Below, piece after piece: positions 1 through 9,601 of a stretch of 64,000 nucleotides of DNA (its first letter is position 1; every line of letters starts with the position of its first letter). Under the pieces are notes generated by a model. It saw only the letters and a list, made by a program, of their open reading frames with translations, was not told where the DNA came from and did no database searches. Made by a program: the position numbers and the translations under genes. The DNA is from Polyangia bacterium (GTDB taxonomy: Bacteria > Myxococcota_A > Polyangia > Nannocystales > Nannocystaceae): the NCBI GenBank assembly GCA_030429545.1, contig JAUIFF010000013.1, positions 171,497 to 235,496 on the forward strand. Direction: 5' to 3'.

Positions 1-2
1 TC

Positions 3-2639
3 CTCGCGGTCTATCTGCAGGCGGCTGAGGGGCTTGCGGCGGCCCACGAGATTGGTTTGGTGCATCGCGACATCAAGCCAGAGAACATGCTGATCGACGC
101 GCGCGGGCGTGTTGTTTTGCTCGACTTCGGACTTGCCCGGATGCGGGGAGATGCCAGTGACCGCCCGACGCAGGAGCCCGATGGTGCCGAAGCGTCGATA
201 GATCTCGCCGACATTGCTTCGGTTTCGGCCGAGGTAATTGCACGAACGCTCACGGCAACCGGGTCGATCATGGGCACGCCTGCGTACATGTCCCCAGAGC
301 AATGTGCGGGGCTAACCGTCGATGCTCGCAGCGACCAGTTCTCGTTTTGTGTTTCGCTGTACGAGAGCCTTTACGGAGAGCGGCCGTTTTCGGGGCGAAA
401 TCTCTCAGACATGATCGTCGCGATCTGTCAGGGAGAAGTGCGCGAGCCACCGCGGGGGAGCAGCATACCCACCTGGTTGCGGCGCGTGATTGTCCGTGGC
501 CTGTCGGTCAAACGCAGTGAGCGGTGGCCGTCGATGCAGGCCCTGGCGACAGCTCTCAAGCGCGATGTAAAGGGCGCACGCCAACGCTGGTTTGGTGCGG
601 CAGGTGTGGCTGCCTCGTTGCTCGTTGGGATGGTGGGTGTGTGGCAGCCGTGGTCGGGGCCCCAGATGTGTGCGGGAGCGCAGCAACGGCTCGAGGGCGT
701 TTGGGACGGTGCGCGCAAGCAAGAAGTTGCACAAGCACTTTCCGACACGGGGTTCGCCTACGGTGAACAGACATGGGCCCTCGTCGAACAGCGACTCGAT
801 CGCTACACCGATGGCTGGGCAAGGACCTATGCCGACGCCTGCGAGATTCACCAACGCGGCGAGACGAGCAACGAGCTTTACGATCGCCAGGTGACTTGCC
901 TCGACACGCGACTCACCGAAGTCCGGGCGCTCGTCGATGTCCTTAAAGGTGCAGATGCAACGATCCTGCAGCAAACACCTCAGATGCTCGCTGGACTCGC
1001 CCCGGTTTCTGCGTGTGCCGACAAGGAGTTTTTGTTGGAGGGGTACGAGCCTCCGCCCAACCATAAAACGGCGGAAGCTGTCCATAGCCTACGAGCTGAG
1101 CTTGTTCGCGTAAAAATGTGGGCGGAGTCGGGCCATCCTGAAAAGGTTGTTGATGCAATTGAAGGTGTTGTTGAGGCCGCCAAAACCCTCGGTTACCGCC
1201 CTCTGCTCGCCGAAGCCCAGCTCCGACTCGGGCACGTGCGTATGGCTCTGATGCAGGAGAAGGAGTCTGAGGAAGCATTTTTGAATGCGTTCTTGACCGG
1301 CGATGCGGTTCGCCACGATCGGGTTGCGGCCGAGGCCGGTGCCTGGCTGGTGTTTCTCAATGCCCGCCGGGGGCGTGACGTGGAGGCCAAACTTCGGGCG
1401 GAGCACGTCTCTTCAGTCATATCCAGATACGGCCGAACATCGGTCGCAGACGCCAACCTTCATCGCGGCTTGGCGACCATCGACTTCTATGCCGGTCGGT
1501 TTGCCGAGGCGCGCAGTGGATTGGCCCACGCCCGCCAAATTGCCGAGTCCTTACCCGAGGGCCAAGGCGAGCTGCTGGCAACGCGAATCTACGTCAACAT
1601 CGGACAGGTGTGCGAATACCAAGGGGATCCCGAGTGTATGTCGCAAAACTACGAGCAGGCAATGGATCGGGTGAAGAATTGGCTTGGTGCAGACGACCCC
1701 GCGCTGTCGATGTACCGCTTCATGTTGGCCAAAGCTCGGCTCCACCAAGCCCGCTACGACGAAGCCAAGAACCTGGTTGAGGCATCGTTGGCAGCGACAA
1801 AGCGAACGTTCGGCGAACATCATCATCTCTATGCACGGGACCTTAATTTTGCCGCCGAGGTTGCAATGTTGCGGGGGGATTTCGAGGCCGCTCAAGAGTA
1901 CGTCCTCGGCGCGCGTCGAGTGGCTGAGAAAGTTGTTGATACATCGAACCCGATCTACACGTGGAGTACGATGTTGGGGGCCAAAATCTTTAATGCCAGT
2001 GGAGACTACGAGCAGGCGTTGGCGTTGGCCAAGCAAAGCATTGAGCATGCCAAGGACGCCCACGGCCGCGACGAGCATGATGAATACAAAGCCAACAAGA
2101 TGTTGTTGATACATGCGAATGCTTTGTTGGGGCTCGAGCAACACACAACCGCGATCAAAGCGTTCGAGAAATTTCTAAGTGAAAGCGATCGCGTTGAAGT
2201 AAGCGCCAAGCTCCACCGGACGTCGGCCTTTGTCGGGTTGGCGAGGGCCTATACGGCGACCGGAGCGGACGAGAAGGCCCAGCAGATGTTGGCCAAGGCA
2301 GATGAGCTCGTCGCCCAGATGGGTGACAACCACTGGGCCTGGGCAGGGCCGCTCGAAGCCCGCGCGGAATTGGCACTCGAGCAGGGTCGTGTCGACGAGG
2401 CTGTTGACGCTGCGCAACGAATGATCGAGCTACTAGAACGCTCGGGTTGCTCAAAAATCGACTTGCCGCGGGCGAGGTTTTTGTTGGCCCGTGCGATCGT
2501 GCTTCGCGACCACCGTAGGGCACAGGAGCTCGCGCGCCGGGCATTGGCCGAAAGCGACGATATCATCGGCGGCGACCCGCGCGTGCGCGAGCGGATCGAG
2601 ACCTGGTTGCAAGAGCATTCCTGCAGCTGGACCGCTTAG
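3..2639 (+). CDS. Ser/Thr protein kinase with TPR tail (5' end outside window)
   Basis: This is a Hanks-type kinase, predicted to be anchored in the inner membrane and to signal through a sensory or scaffold tail. The reading frame is open to the first bases, so the N-lobe lies outside the window. Visible are the catalytic loop HRDIKPEN (nt 63-86), DFG (about nt 123-131), an unusually long activation segment of about 45 residues, and GTPAYMSPEQ. One hydrophobic segment (about nt 589-645) separates the kinase from a roughly 650-residue helical region with degenerate TPR-like repeats. This is the common architecture of myxobacterial TPR kinases. HRD, DFG and APE-type motifs are intact, so the domain is probably active. 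It ends in a TAG stop; no operon partner is evident. The substrate is unknown. Confidence 0.9.
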   Translation, partial: LAVYLQAAEGLAAAHEIGLVHRDIKPENMLIDARGRVVLLDFGLARMRGDASDRPTQEPDGAEASIDLADIASVSAEVIARTLTATGSIMGTPAYMSPEQCAGLTVDARSDQFSFCVSLYESLYGERPFSGRNLSDMIVAICQGEVREPPRGSSIPTWLRRVIVRGLSVKRSERWPSMQALATALKRDVKGARQRWFGAAGVAASLLVGMVGVWQPWSGPQMCAGAQQRLEGVWDGARKQEVAQALSDTGFAYGEQTWALVEQRLDRYTDGWARTYADACEIHQRGETSNELYDRQVTCLDTRLTEVRALVDVLKGADATILQQTPQMLAGLAPVSACADKEFLLEGYEPPPNHKTAEAVHSLRAELVRVKMWAESGHPEKVVDAIEGVVEAAKTLGYRPLLAEAQLRLGHVRMALMQEKESEEAFLNAFLTGDAVRHDRVAAEAGAWLVFLNARRGRDVEAKLRAEHVSSVISRYGRTSVADANLHRGLATIDFYAGRFAEARSGLAHARQIAESLPEGQGELLATRIYVNIGQVCEYQGDPECMSQNYEQAMDRVKNWLGADDPALSMYRFMLAKARLHQARYDEAKNLVEASLAATKRTFGEHHHLYARDLNFAAEVAMLRGDFEAAQEYVLGARRVAEKVVDTSNPIYTWSTMLGAKIFNASGDYEQALALAKQSIEHAKDAHGRDEHDEYKANKMLLIHANALLGLEQHTTAIKAFEKFLSESDRVEVSAKLHRTSAFVGLARAYTATGADEKAQQMLAKADELVAQMGDNHWAWAGPLEARAELALEQGRVDEAVDAAQRMIELLERSGCSKIDLPRARFLLARAIVLRDHRRAQELARRALAESDDIIGGDPRVRERIETWLQEHSCSWTA

Positions 2640-2670
2640 AAGATCTGTTCTTTAAAACCTGTATGATGAT

Positions 2671-2721
2671 GCATGGTGTCGGCCTACACGGTAGGTTCGC
2701 GTCTGGTTAGGTAGACCATGC
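2671..2721. other. Inverted repeat between two genes
   Basis: GCATGGT (2671-2677) is complementary to ACCATGC (2715-2721) across a 37-base loop in the 150-bp gap. There is no T-run, so it is not a clear terminator. It could be a leader structure or chance. Confidence 0.25.
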
Positions 2722-2790
2722 CTATGCATAGTTTGCGTGACCAGAGTACCCGACTGGGTGCAACAATTATGCTCGTAGCTCAATCGCGTT

Positions 2791-4107
2791 ATGGAGAGCC
2801 TTTCTACGCGCAACGCCGGTGGCACGGTACGACTCACCATGCTCCCTGAGCCTATGCAGGTGCTGGGAGTGTTCGCTGGCGAAGTGGTTGTGTGCCTGCG
2901 GCGCGGGGCAGACGGCTCTCAAGATAGTCTGGTGACCTGTGCGAACGCCCAGATCCTAGCGACCTACCCACTGCGTGGAAATGTGTGTGCACATGTATTG
3001 GTGGAGCTCAATGGCAAACTGCGAGTCCTGTTGATCCTGCGGCATGACGGTGAACCGCTGAGTTTGGTGGTGGTTGGTCCGCACGGGGTCGAGCGAATGC
3101 GGCCCCTTCCCCCCGAGGTCGAAGGCGAACTTGCCGTGACGCGTGCCGCTGCCGGCGTGACGCTACTTTGCCGTCAGGGATTAATGTATATTCACCTGGG
3201 ATCAGGGCTCGTTCGCTGGCTGACGCGACTACCGGTTGAGACGTTCTTTGCCGACCGGGAGTGGGTGTTTGCCAACGACAGCTCCCATTGCTACGGCATC
3301 CACGTGCCGTCGGGTCGCCAGGTTCGTTGGCGCGAATCCGGGGTGTTTTGCCGTGGCGTGCTCAGTCAGTCCGATGGGCGCCTGCTGACCATGATGGTTC
3401 CGGGCGATGCCGAGGAGCGTGCGAGCGTGCTGGTGCACGACAGTCAGACCGGCGATGAGCTGACGTCCTGCCGAGCACCGGTCGGGGCAGAGGTGTTGTA
3501 TCGAGCGGGACCGAAGCAAGCTGTGAGTCGCAGCATTGGCGGTGCAGGGCATATTCTCGACCTCGATACGATCGAGTTTCGGTCGCTAGGTGAGGGGTGC
3601 CGATGGCTTGATGTCGGTGGGAATGTTCCGGCCCTGCTTCGGCCCGGGGGGCGGGTGACCTACGCTGGCAGACAGTGGTGGATCAACCGGTTGGACGGAC
3701 AGTTTCTTGTATATGCAGGGGAGTTCTACCGCGTCAACGGACGTCAGGTTGTGTTGCTGGCCGCCGGTGAGCAACAGCAACAGCTGCTAGGTTCTCTCGG
3801 TGCCTTCGTAAATGCTCTCGCGTTGGGGAAGGTTGCGGAAGCAGTAGACCTACTCTCAGTCGATCTACGGCTATGGTCCGCACTGACGCCCCACGAGTTG
3901 GCGGCAATAGAGGTCGATACGCCAGTCCATCGGCGGGGGCTGTTGGCCGAAATATCGGCCCACCGGAGTCACTACACATGGCTCGCTGACAGTTGTCCGG
4001 TGTGCACCAGACCAACGCAGATTTCCGTGTTCCCGCGCGGGGTGATACGTTGCCTAAGTTGCGGCGCGACCACGCCGTCCGAGCGGGTTATTGCCGGTTT
4101 CGACTGA
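2791..4107 (+). CDS. Unknown 438-residue protein with C-terminal zinc ribbon
   Basis: I do not recognise the family. The N-terminal 380 residues are rich in short beta-strand segments with repeated V-x-V and G-R patterns, suggesting a beta-propeller-like fold (inference). The last 50 residues carry CPVC and CLSC pairs 20 residues apart, a plausible single zinc ribbon. There is no signal peptide or membrane segment, so it is probably cytoplasmic. The ATG at 2791 is the first start in frame; no good ribosome-binding site precedes it, so the true start may lie slightly downstream. Its 3' end overlaps the convergent PDZ gene by 20 bp. Position beside several kinases suggests, but does not show, a signalling role. 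Confidence 0.6.
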   Translation: MESLSTRNAGGTVRLTMLPEPMQVLGVFAGEVVVCLRRGADGSQDSLVTCANAQILATYPLRGNVCAHVLVELNGKLRVLLILRHDGEPLSLVVVGPHGVERMRPLPPEVEGELAVTRAAAGVTLLCRQGLMYIHLGSGLVRWLTRLPVETFFADREWVFANDSSHCYGIHVPSGRQVRWRESGVFCRGVLSQSDGRLLTMMVPGDAEERASVLVHDSQTGDELTSCRAPVGAEVLYRAGPKQAVSRSIGGAGHILDLDTIEFRSLGEGCRWLDVGGNVPALLRPGGRVTYAGRQWWINRLDGQFLVYAGEFYRVNGRQVVLLAAGEQQQQLLGSLGAFVNALALGKVAEAVDLLSVDLRLWSALTPHELAAIEVDTPVHRRGLLAEISAHRSHYTWLADSCPVCTRPTQISVFPRGVIRCLSCGATTPSERVIAGFD

Positions 4108-4369
4108 GGTCAACGGTCAGGTTCAAGAACTGGTTCTCGCGAAACACGCGGACGTCGATACGGTCATCGTAGAGGCGACGCGCAGCGACATAATCCTCGA
4201 TCGAGTTGACCGGATAATCGTTGATATACAACACGATGTCGCCCGATTGGAGGCCAATATCCGCAGCGGGAGAGCCGGGGATGCAGTGGCGCAGGAGCAG
4301 GCCGCCAGCAGGGGGCGGAAAGTAGAGAACGTTTTCGGCAGCTTCCAACGAAAAATCCTCGCGCTCCAC
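4088..4369 (-). CDS. Small PDZ-domain protein
   Basis: The 93-residue product is almost entirely one PDZ-like domain: a carboxylate-binding-type strand, then GSPAADIGLQSGDIVLYIND, as in the PDZ domains of DegP/RseP-type proteins. No protease or transmembrane part is encoded, so it is either a stand-alone PDZ adaptor or a remnant. The longest frame opens at GTG 4369. A TATAGT box overlaps that codon (4368-4373 on the complementary strand), which makes a downstream TTG at about 4348, preceded by AGGA, an attractive alternative start. Its tail overlaps the convergent upstream gene. Confidence 0.55.
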   Translation of the reverse strand: MEREDFSLEAAENVLYFPPPAGGLLLRHCIPGSPAADIGLQSGDIVLYINDYPVNSIEDYVAARRLYDDRIDVRVFRENQFLNLTVDLSRNRQ

Positions 4370-4654
4370 TATAACCCGAAGTGAAACCCAAAAAAACTGG
4401 CGCTGAATGGGGCAATCTCGCTATCCAGATATGTCCGTGCGTGTGGGTGTGCGGCGCGTCAAAAAGTGCATATAGACATGTCCCTTGGGGAAAAACTTTC
4501 GCGGTGCCAAGCCCTATAGAGCTCCTAAGATCCGAACGTGGGGCGTAATTGTTGGGTGGCGTGGTGTGGTCGAGGGCAAACATCGGACCGAGTTCGGGCT
4601 CCGTCGATGGGCCGGAAACTGAGGACGAGGCGTTGAGCCTCAGTTGGGGTGTAG

Positions 4655-7600
4655 ATGCACACTCTTACGGGCTATGAGATCACGAGTGAGGTCCGCAGCG
4701 GCGCCGGCTGGTGCGAATACATCGGCCTCCGGCGCACTGACGACCGCCGTGTCTTGATAAAACTTGTCTATACAGATATGGGTGTTGCCCGCATTCGCCG
4801 TGAATTTGAGATTCTCGAACAGGTGCGAGAGGCGCGTGTCGTGCACGCACTGGCGCTTGAGCCATGTATTGAGGGTGTCGCCCTGGTGCTGGAACGACCC
4901 GTGCAACTGCAATCGCTCGCGTCGTGCTTCCGCCAACGGGGGGCACTGGGCCTCGATGCTTGCCTCAAACTCGGCATTCACCTCGCCACGGCCCTGGCCG
5001 AGGTCCACGCCCGTGGGATCGTTCACAACCGACTGGGGCTCGACACTGTATTGCTGCGTGAGTCCGACCTTCATGTGGTCCTCACAGGTTTCGACGCAGC
5101 CTGTCGGTTTCCATTTCGTATGATCGGGTTGGGGTCTGAGGAGAGCAATTTTCAGACACGCTCGCCCGAGGCCCACCCCCACTCGTATCGCATGATCGAC
5201 GGCCGTAGCGACCTCTATGCCGTTGGTTGTTTACTATACAAACTACTTGCAGGTGAGTTGCCATTTGCCGGCTTGCATGGGCGTGCCTTGATGCACGCAC
5301 ACCTCGTACGCGCACCAATACCGCTTTCGCAGGTACGGCCGGGGCTCATGCAAGGACTTGTCGAAATTGTCCATGCACTGTTGATGAAAGAGCCGGACGC
5401 GAGGATACGCTCTGCGGAGGAACTCGCCCAGGCCCTGCGGTCATGTCGAACGCCCGGGCCAAAACGGGCGTCATCCTTGGCTCATGGTGGGCAAAAAGTC
5501 GTGGACCCGGCAGGGGAACATGCTGTTACACGTATTCTCACAGCCTTGCATCGTTGCTCGCTGGGTTCAACCCAGTTTGTACTTGTAGGGGGGAAAGGCG
5601 GTGCTGGCAAAAGCAAATTGACCCACGCCGTCACGCGCACGTTTGCCTCGGCCGGGGCTGTGTTTGTTAGCCAGCGCTGTTTGCCGGAGCGGAGAGGTCA
5701 ACCGTTTTACCTACTCGGGGCTCTCCTGACCCAGCTGATGAATAAGCTCCGTGCTGCTGACCCGGAGGCTGCAGAGTTCGCCCAACACAGGTGGCGTGAA
5801 GTATGCGGTCGCCTTGGTCCACTTAGTCCCGTACCGGTCGAGAGCTCGCAGGTGGTAGGTTCTGAATTGCCGGCAGGTACTGCGCTTTTGCAAATTGTTG
5901 AGCTTGCTCGGGGTCTGCTGGTCGATGTCGCAAAAATATGTATGACCATCTTTTGTGTCGACGATTTGCACGAGGCCGACCATACCTCGTTGGCCATACT
6001 AGCCGATATCCGCAGGTCCTGCGTGCGGGAGCGGGTTTGCGTGGTCGCCAACTACCGCAGTGACCTCGTAGGCGAACAGCACCCGTTACGGGTGCATTTC
6101 GCAACCATACCGGTGTTGTGGGTCGAGATGCATTCAGCGTCGGTGGGGGCAATCGAGCGTGCGGCGGTCGTCGGTCGTTCGACACGCGGGCTCGATTCGC
6201 TCTCGCGTCGATGTGCACGGCTCTCGCCGAGTATGCGCCTGCGACTTCGCCTGTTGGCGGAGTGTCAATACAACCCTCCACAGCCGCTCAAACGGCGCGC
6301 CATTTTAGCTGTGTTGCACTGTCAAGCCCACGTACTCGAATCGACGATTCGGGTTGCCGTCGACCTCGGTATCGCCACATATTGCGAGTTTGATGGTTGT
6401 CAGCAAAAATTGTACTGGCAACCAAATATACGAAAATGGCTGGTCGCCGGCCTGTCGAAAAAGCACCGTAGCGAGCTGCATATCCGGATTGCATCCGAGT
6501 ATTATGCGTTGACCAAGCAAACGCCATCGGCCTGGATCTCTGCGGCGTTGAGCCTTGTGCAGGTCGGATCGAAGTTTTTCCGTAGGCTCGATCGCGTGCG
6601 GGCGACCGAGGCCCTCCTGCGAGCTGGCATGATGGCGATGCGTGTGGGAGCGATCGAGGAGGGGTTGGTGTTCTTGCGTCGCGGGATGCAGATGATGCCC
6701 TCGGAGCTGTGGACGCGCGATGCAAACTTGGCAAAAATGTTGTACTTACAAGTTATTGAAAGTGAGTCTCGCTATGGGGATGCACGCCGGGCAAAAGCCT
6801 GCTCAGAGCGGTTTTTGCAAACGGTATCGATGCCGCGACATCGGCTGCTCGCCCACCGTTTGCGGGTTCGAGTTGAATACCGCGGTGGGCGGAGTCGGGC
6901 CGCCTACTCGGCTGCGGTCGCGGCATGTCGCAGCTACGGTGTGGAGCTTCCGACTGGCCGCCGGTCGCCGGCAACCCTGCGTCGCGCATTTCGCCGCCTT
7001 CGCAGGTTTGAGTATGCCAAATCTGTTGTTGATACAAACGGTCTAGAGAGTTTGTCTCAGGCACTGGTGCCGTTGATTCAAGAGGCTGCGGTGGCCGCGT
7101 TTGCGATTAACCCGTGGCTGGGCGTGGAGGTTTCGTTGGTGTTGCGAGACCTTGTGTGGGAACACGGTGCCGAGCGCCGGTTTGCACACTTTGCCGGCGC
7201 GGCGCACCTCGTCGCCAGCCATATCCTAGAGGGACCAAGCGACCATACATATGCATCTGCAAGCAAAATTTTTGAACACCTATGTTCCGGGGTCGATGAT
7301 GTGACCTTGGCAACCCGGTGGATGTTGCTGCGTTGGCTGCTTGCCTGGCGTTGGTCCGATGAGCGGCTCGGTGAAGAAATCGAGAAGTTGTGCTTGTGTG
7401 CACTCGAGCAGGAGTGTGTGGCCTTCGCCGAGTTAGTCGGTGGGTGGCTCGGGGTTCAACTCGCTGGTGGCAGTCTGCAGGTCTCAGCCGTCCGTGAGCA
7501 GGCCGCCGCATGGGCGCAGCGTTTGGGGAAAAGCCAGCTGCTCAAGGGCGTGCAGTGGCTATGTACCCAACTTGATGATGTCGTCCACACAGACGACGGG

Positions 7601-9496
7601 AAGGCCACGGTCGCGGGGCAGTTTCGGGTTCCGGAGATCGATCGAGACTCCTTTTCGGGGGTTGTCGAAGTCGCCCGTTTTGCTTGTTTGGCCCAGCTGC
7701 TTGTTGCCCACCTTGGCGGTGTAACTCCCGCGAAGGGCCTGCGTAAACGGGTGGCAAGACTTCGACCCTTGACCCTGCCATCGCGGTTTGATGTCGACCT
7801 GGTGTTTTTGTCGGCACTTGTGCAAGCACATCAATTGCGTCGCGACCCGAGTGTGCTCAGGCAGTGTGTCGGCCTGTGGCGAAACCTTCGCCACTTGCGT
7901 GCGTACAGCAAGCTTTCTCCGAAGGTTTGCCTGCACCGCGTGCAACTTGTTGAGGCAGAAATCGACCGCGTGCGGGGTAAGTATGGACGGGCGTGGGCAC
8001 GATGCATGGCGGCGATCGACCGTGCTCAAGCGAACAATCAACATACCCTTGCCGGGATTGGCTACCTGACGGCCGAGCGAATTGTCAGTGCCCGAGGGTT
8101 TCATACTCTCAGACCTTCGTCCCTGCGCTTCGCCGGTGAGGCCTTCTCCAGGAGTGGTGTGGTTGTTGCCAGAGACCATGTCGACGACATGATGGTGAGC
8201 GAGCAGTTCGCCGTGGGGGTCGAGGATCCGGAGACCTTTGGCACTGATGAATATACAATCAAATCCGACATCCGTACGGTGATAGAACTGTCCCGTGAAA
8301 TTTCACGGGAGCTGCGGATCGAGAAACTGTTGCGAAAGCTCGTCCGCGTGTTGTTGTCGGCGGTTGGTGGCCAACGCTGTGTCGTGGTGTTGGCGTTGGC
8401 AGACGAGCTGCGGGTTGAGGCGGAGGCAAAGCCGGGCGAAGAGCCATGGACGATGCTGTCTATTCCGCTCGAGGACTATCAGGGACTGCCCGCGACGGTT
8501 GTGCACCTGGTGACCCACACGCGGCAAGTCGTGGTGTCAGCTGATGCGTCGACGGACCCGGGGCTGTCGGATAACTACCTGACATCTGCCGGTATTCGCT
8601 CGCTCCTGTGTGTGCCCGTACTGCACCAGGGAAGTTTGCTCGGCGTCTTGTACTTTGAAGATCGCAAGCACCGGGGAGTGTTTAGCAGTGAGCACATCCA
8701 GTTGCTCAACCAGCTCGTCGCCCAAATTGCCAGCTCGATCGAGAATGCTCGATTGTTTCATGACCTCGATAGGGTGCGTGATGCTGCGTTGTTGGCCGAG
8801 CGGGCCAAGACGAGATTCTTGCTCAACCTCAGCCACGAGCTCCGAACGCCTCTCAATGCTGTGATCGGCTACTCGGAGCTCATCGAAGAGGAGATTGAGG
8901 ACGACGATCTCGAGTCGGTTGAAGAAGACCTGGCAAATATCTGTGCTGCGACGGAGCGCCTACAATGCACGCTCCGCAGTATCTACGAGCTTTCTCGGCT
9001 CGAGTCTGGGCGGATTGCGATCGCCAGCCAGCCAGTCGATATACGCGAGTTGGTTGCCACGATTGTCGCGGTTTACCGGCCACGGGTCAGCCAGCGTGGG
9101 CTTACGTTCGCCTGGGAGTGCCCAAAGCGGTTGATTGTGCACTCAGACGCGGACAAGCTCGAGTACTGTCTCACCAGCTTAGTTGACAACGCCTGCCGGT
9201 TCACCGAACACGGACAGGTTTCGATTGTAGTTACACAGGTAGTTGAGGGCGGCGTGCCGTGGGTGCGCATTGCCATTGCCGATACGGGCATAGGGATTGA
9301 TGCTGAGCAGCAGTTGGGCCTGTTTGACCCGTTTCGACAGGTCGATGACTCGACCACACGAAGTCACGAGGGCGCCGGCGTCAGCCTAGCTGTGACCAAA
9401 CGTTTTTGTGAGCGATTGCAGGGGAGGCTGGTGCTCCAAAGTGCTCTCGGCGAGGGCTCGACGTTCATCGTCGAGTTGCCCATGACGTCGTTGTGA
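4655..9496 (+). CDS. Pseudokinase-AAA ATPase-GAF-histidine kinase fusion
   Basis: This 1613-residue multidomain sensor belongs to the trifunctional Ser/Thr kinase/ATPase/histidine kinase type. Order: kinase-like domain (about 1-265), AAA/STAND-like ATPase with Walker A GGKGGAGKS (about 313) and Walker B FCVDDLHEAD, a long helical region, GAF (about 1215-1370), HisKA and HATPase. The kinase part looks dead: the catalytic loop reads HNRLGLD (H124) where HRDIKPEN is expected, and DFG reads GFD (145-147). The histidine kinase looks intact: SHELRTPLN with H1394, DNACRF N-box and ADTGIGI G1 box. It is a tandem paralogue of the next gene, 105 bp downstream. No transmembrane segment was seen, so it is probably cytoplasmic. 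No response regulator is adjacent. Confidence 0.88.
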   Translation: MHTLTGYEITSEVRSGAGWCEYIGLRRTDDRRVLIKLVYTDMGVARIRREFEILEQVREARVVHALALEPCIEGVALVLERPVQLQSLASCFRQRGALGLDACLKLGIHLATALAEVHARGIVHNRLGLDTVLLRESDLHVVLTGFDAACRFPFRMIGLGSEESNFQTRSPEAHPHSYRMIDGRSDLYAVGCLLYKLLAGELPFAGLHGRALMHAHLVRAPIPLSQVRPGLMQGLVEIVHALLMKEPDARIRSAEELAQALRSCRTPGPKRASSLAHGGQKVVDPAGEHAVTRILTALHRCSLGSTQFVLVGGKGGAGKSKLTHAVTRTFASAGAVFVSQRCLPERRGQPFYLLGALLTQLMNKLRAADPEAAEFAQHRWREVCGRLGPLSPVPVESSQVVGSELPAGTALLQIVELARGLLVDVAKICMTIFCVDDLHEADHTSLAILADIRRSCVRERVCVVANYRSDLVGEQHPLRVHFATIPVLWVEMHSASVGAIERAAVVGRSTRGLDSLSRRCARLSPSMRLRLRLLAECQYNPPQPLKRRAILAVLHCQAHVLESTIRVAVDLGIATYCEFDGCQQKLYWQPNIRKWLVAGLSKKHRSELHIRIASEYYALTKQTPSAWISAALSLVQVGSKFFRRLDRVRATEALLRAGMMAMRVGAIEEGLVFLRRGMQMMPSELWTRDANLAKMLYLQVIESESRYGDARRAKACSERFLQTVSMPRHRLLAHRLRVRVEYRGGRSRAAYSAAVAACRSYGVELPTGRRSPATLRRAFRRLRRFEYAKSVVDTNGLESLSQALVPLIQEAAVAAFAINPWLGVEVSLVLRDLVWEHGAERRFAHFAGAAHLVASHILEGPSDHTYASASKIFEHLCSGVDDVTLATRWMLLRWLLAWRWSDERLGEEIEKLCLCALEQECVAFAELVGGWLGVQLAGGSLQVSAVREQAAAWAQRLGKSQLLKGVQWLCTQLDDVVHTDDGKATVAGQFRVPEIDRDSFSGVVEVARFACLAQLLVAHLGGVTPAKGLRKRVARLRPLTLPSRFDVDLVFLSALVQAHQLRRDPSVLRQCVGLWRNLRHLRAYSKLSPKVCLHRVQLVEAEIDRVRGKYGRAWARCMAAIDRAQANNQHTLAGIGYLTAERIVSARGFHTLRPSSLRFAGEAFSRSGVVVARDHVDDMMVSEQFAVGVEDPETFGTDEYTIKSDIRTVIELSREISRELRIEKLLRKLVRVLLSAVGGQRCVVVLALADELRVEAEAKPGEEPWTMLSIPLEDYQGLPATVVHLVTHTRQVVVSADASTDPGLSDNYLTSAGIRSLLCVPVLHQGSLLGVLYFEDRKHRGVFSSEHIQLLNQLVAQIASSIENARLFHDLDRVRDAALLAERAKTRFLLNLSHELRTPLNAVIGYSELIEEEIEDDDLESVEEDLANICAATERLQCTLRSIYELSRLESGRIAIASQPVDIRELVATIVAVYRPRVSQRGLTFAWECPKRLIVHSDADKLEYCLTSLVDNACRFTEHGQVSIVVTQVVEGGVPWVRIAIADTGIGIDAEQQLGLFDPFRQVDDSTTRSHEGAGVSLAVTKRFCERLQGRLVLQSALGEGSTFIVELPMTSL

Positions 9497-9601
9497 TGCG
9501 CAAGCCTTGCGGTTTGCCGGGAAACAAATGCTTACCAACAGCCACGCCAAACCGGGCATGCTGAACCACAAATCCTGCCTCTCGTGACAGGTTAGAAAAC
9601 A

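Noticed and set aside
2765..2830. tRNA-like D-arm (GTAGCTCAATCG)
   Set aside because: No matching acceptor stem, anticodon arm or T-loop GTTCGAATC is present; it overlaps the start of the next gene.
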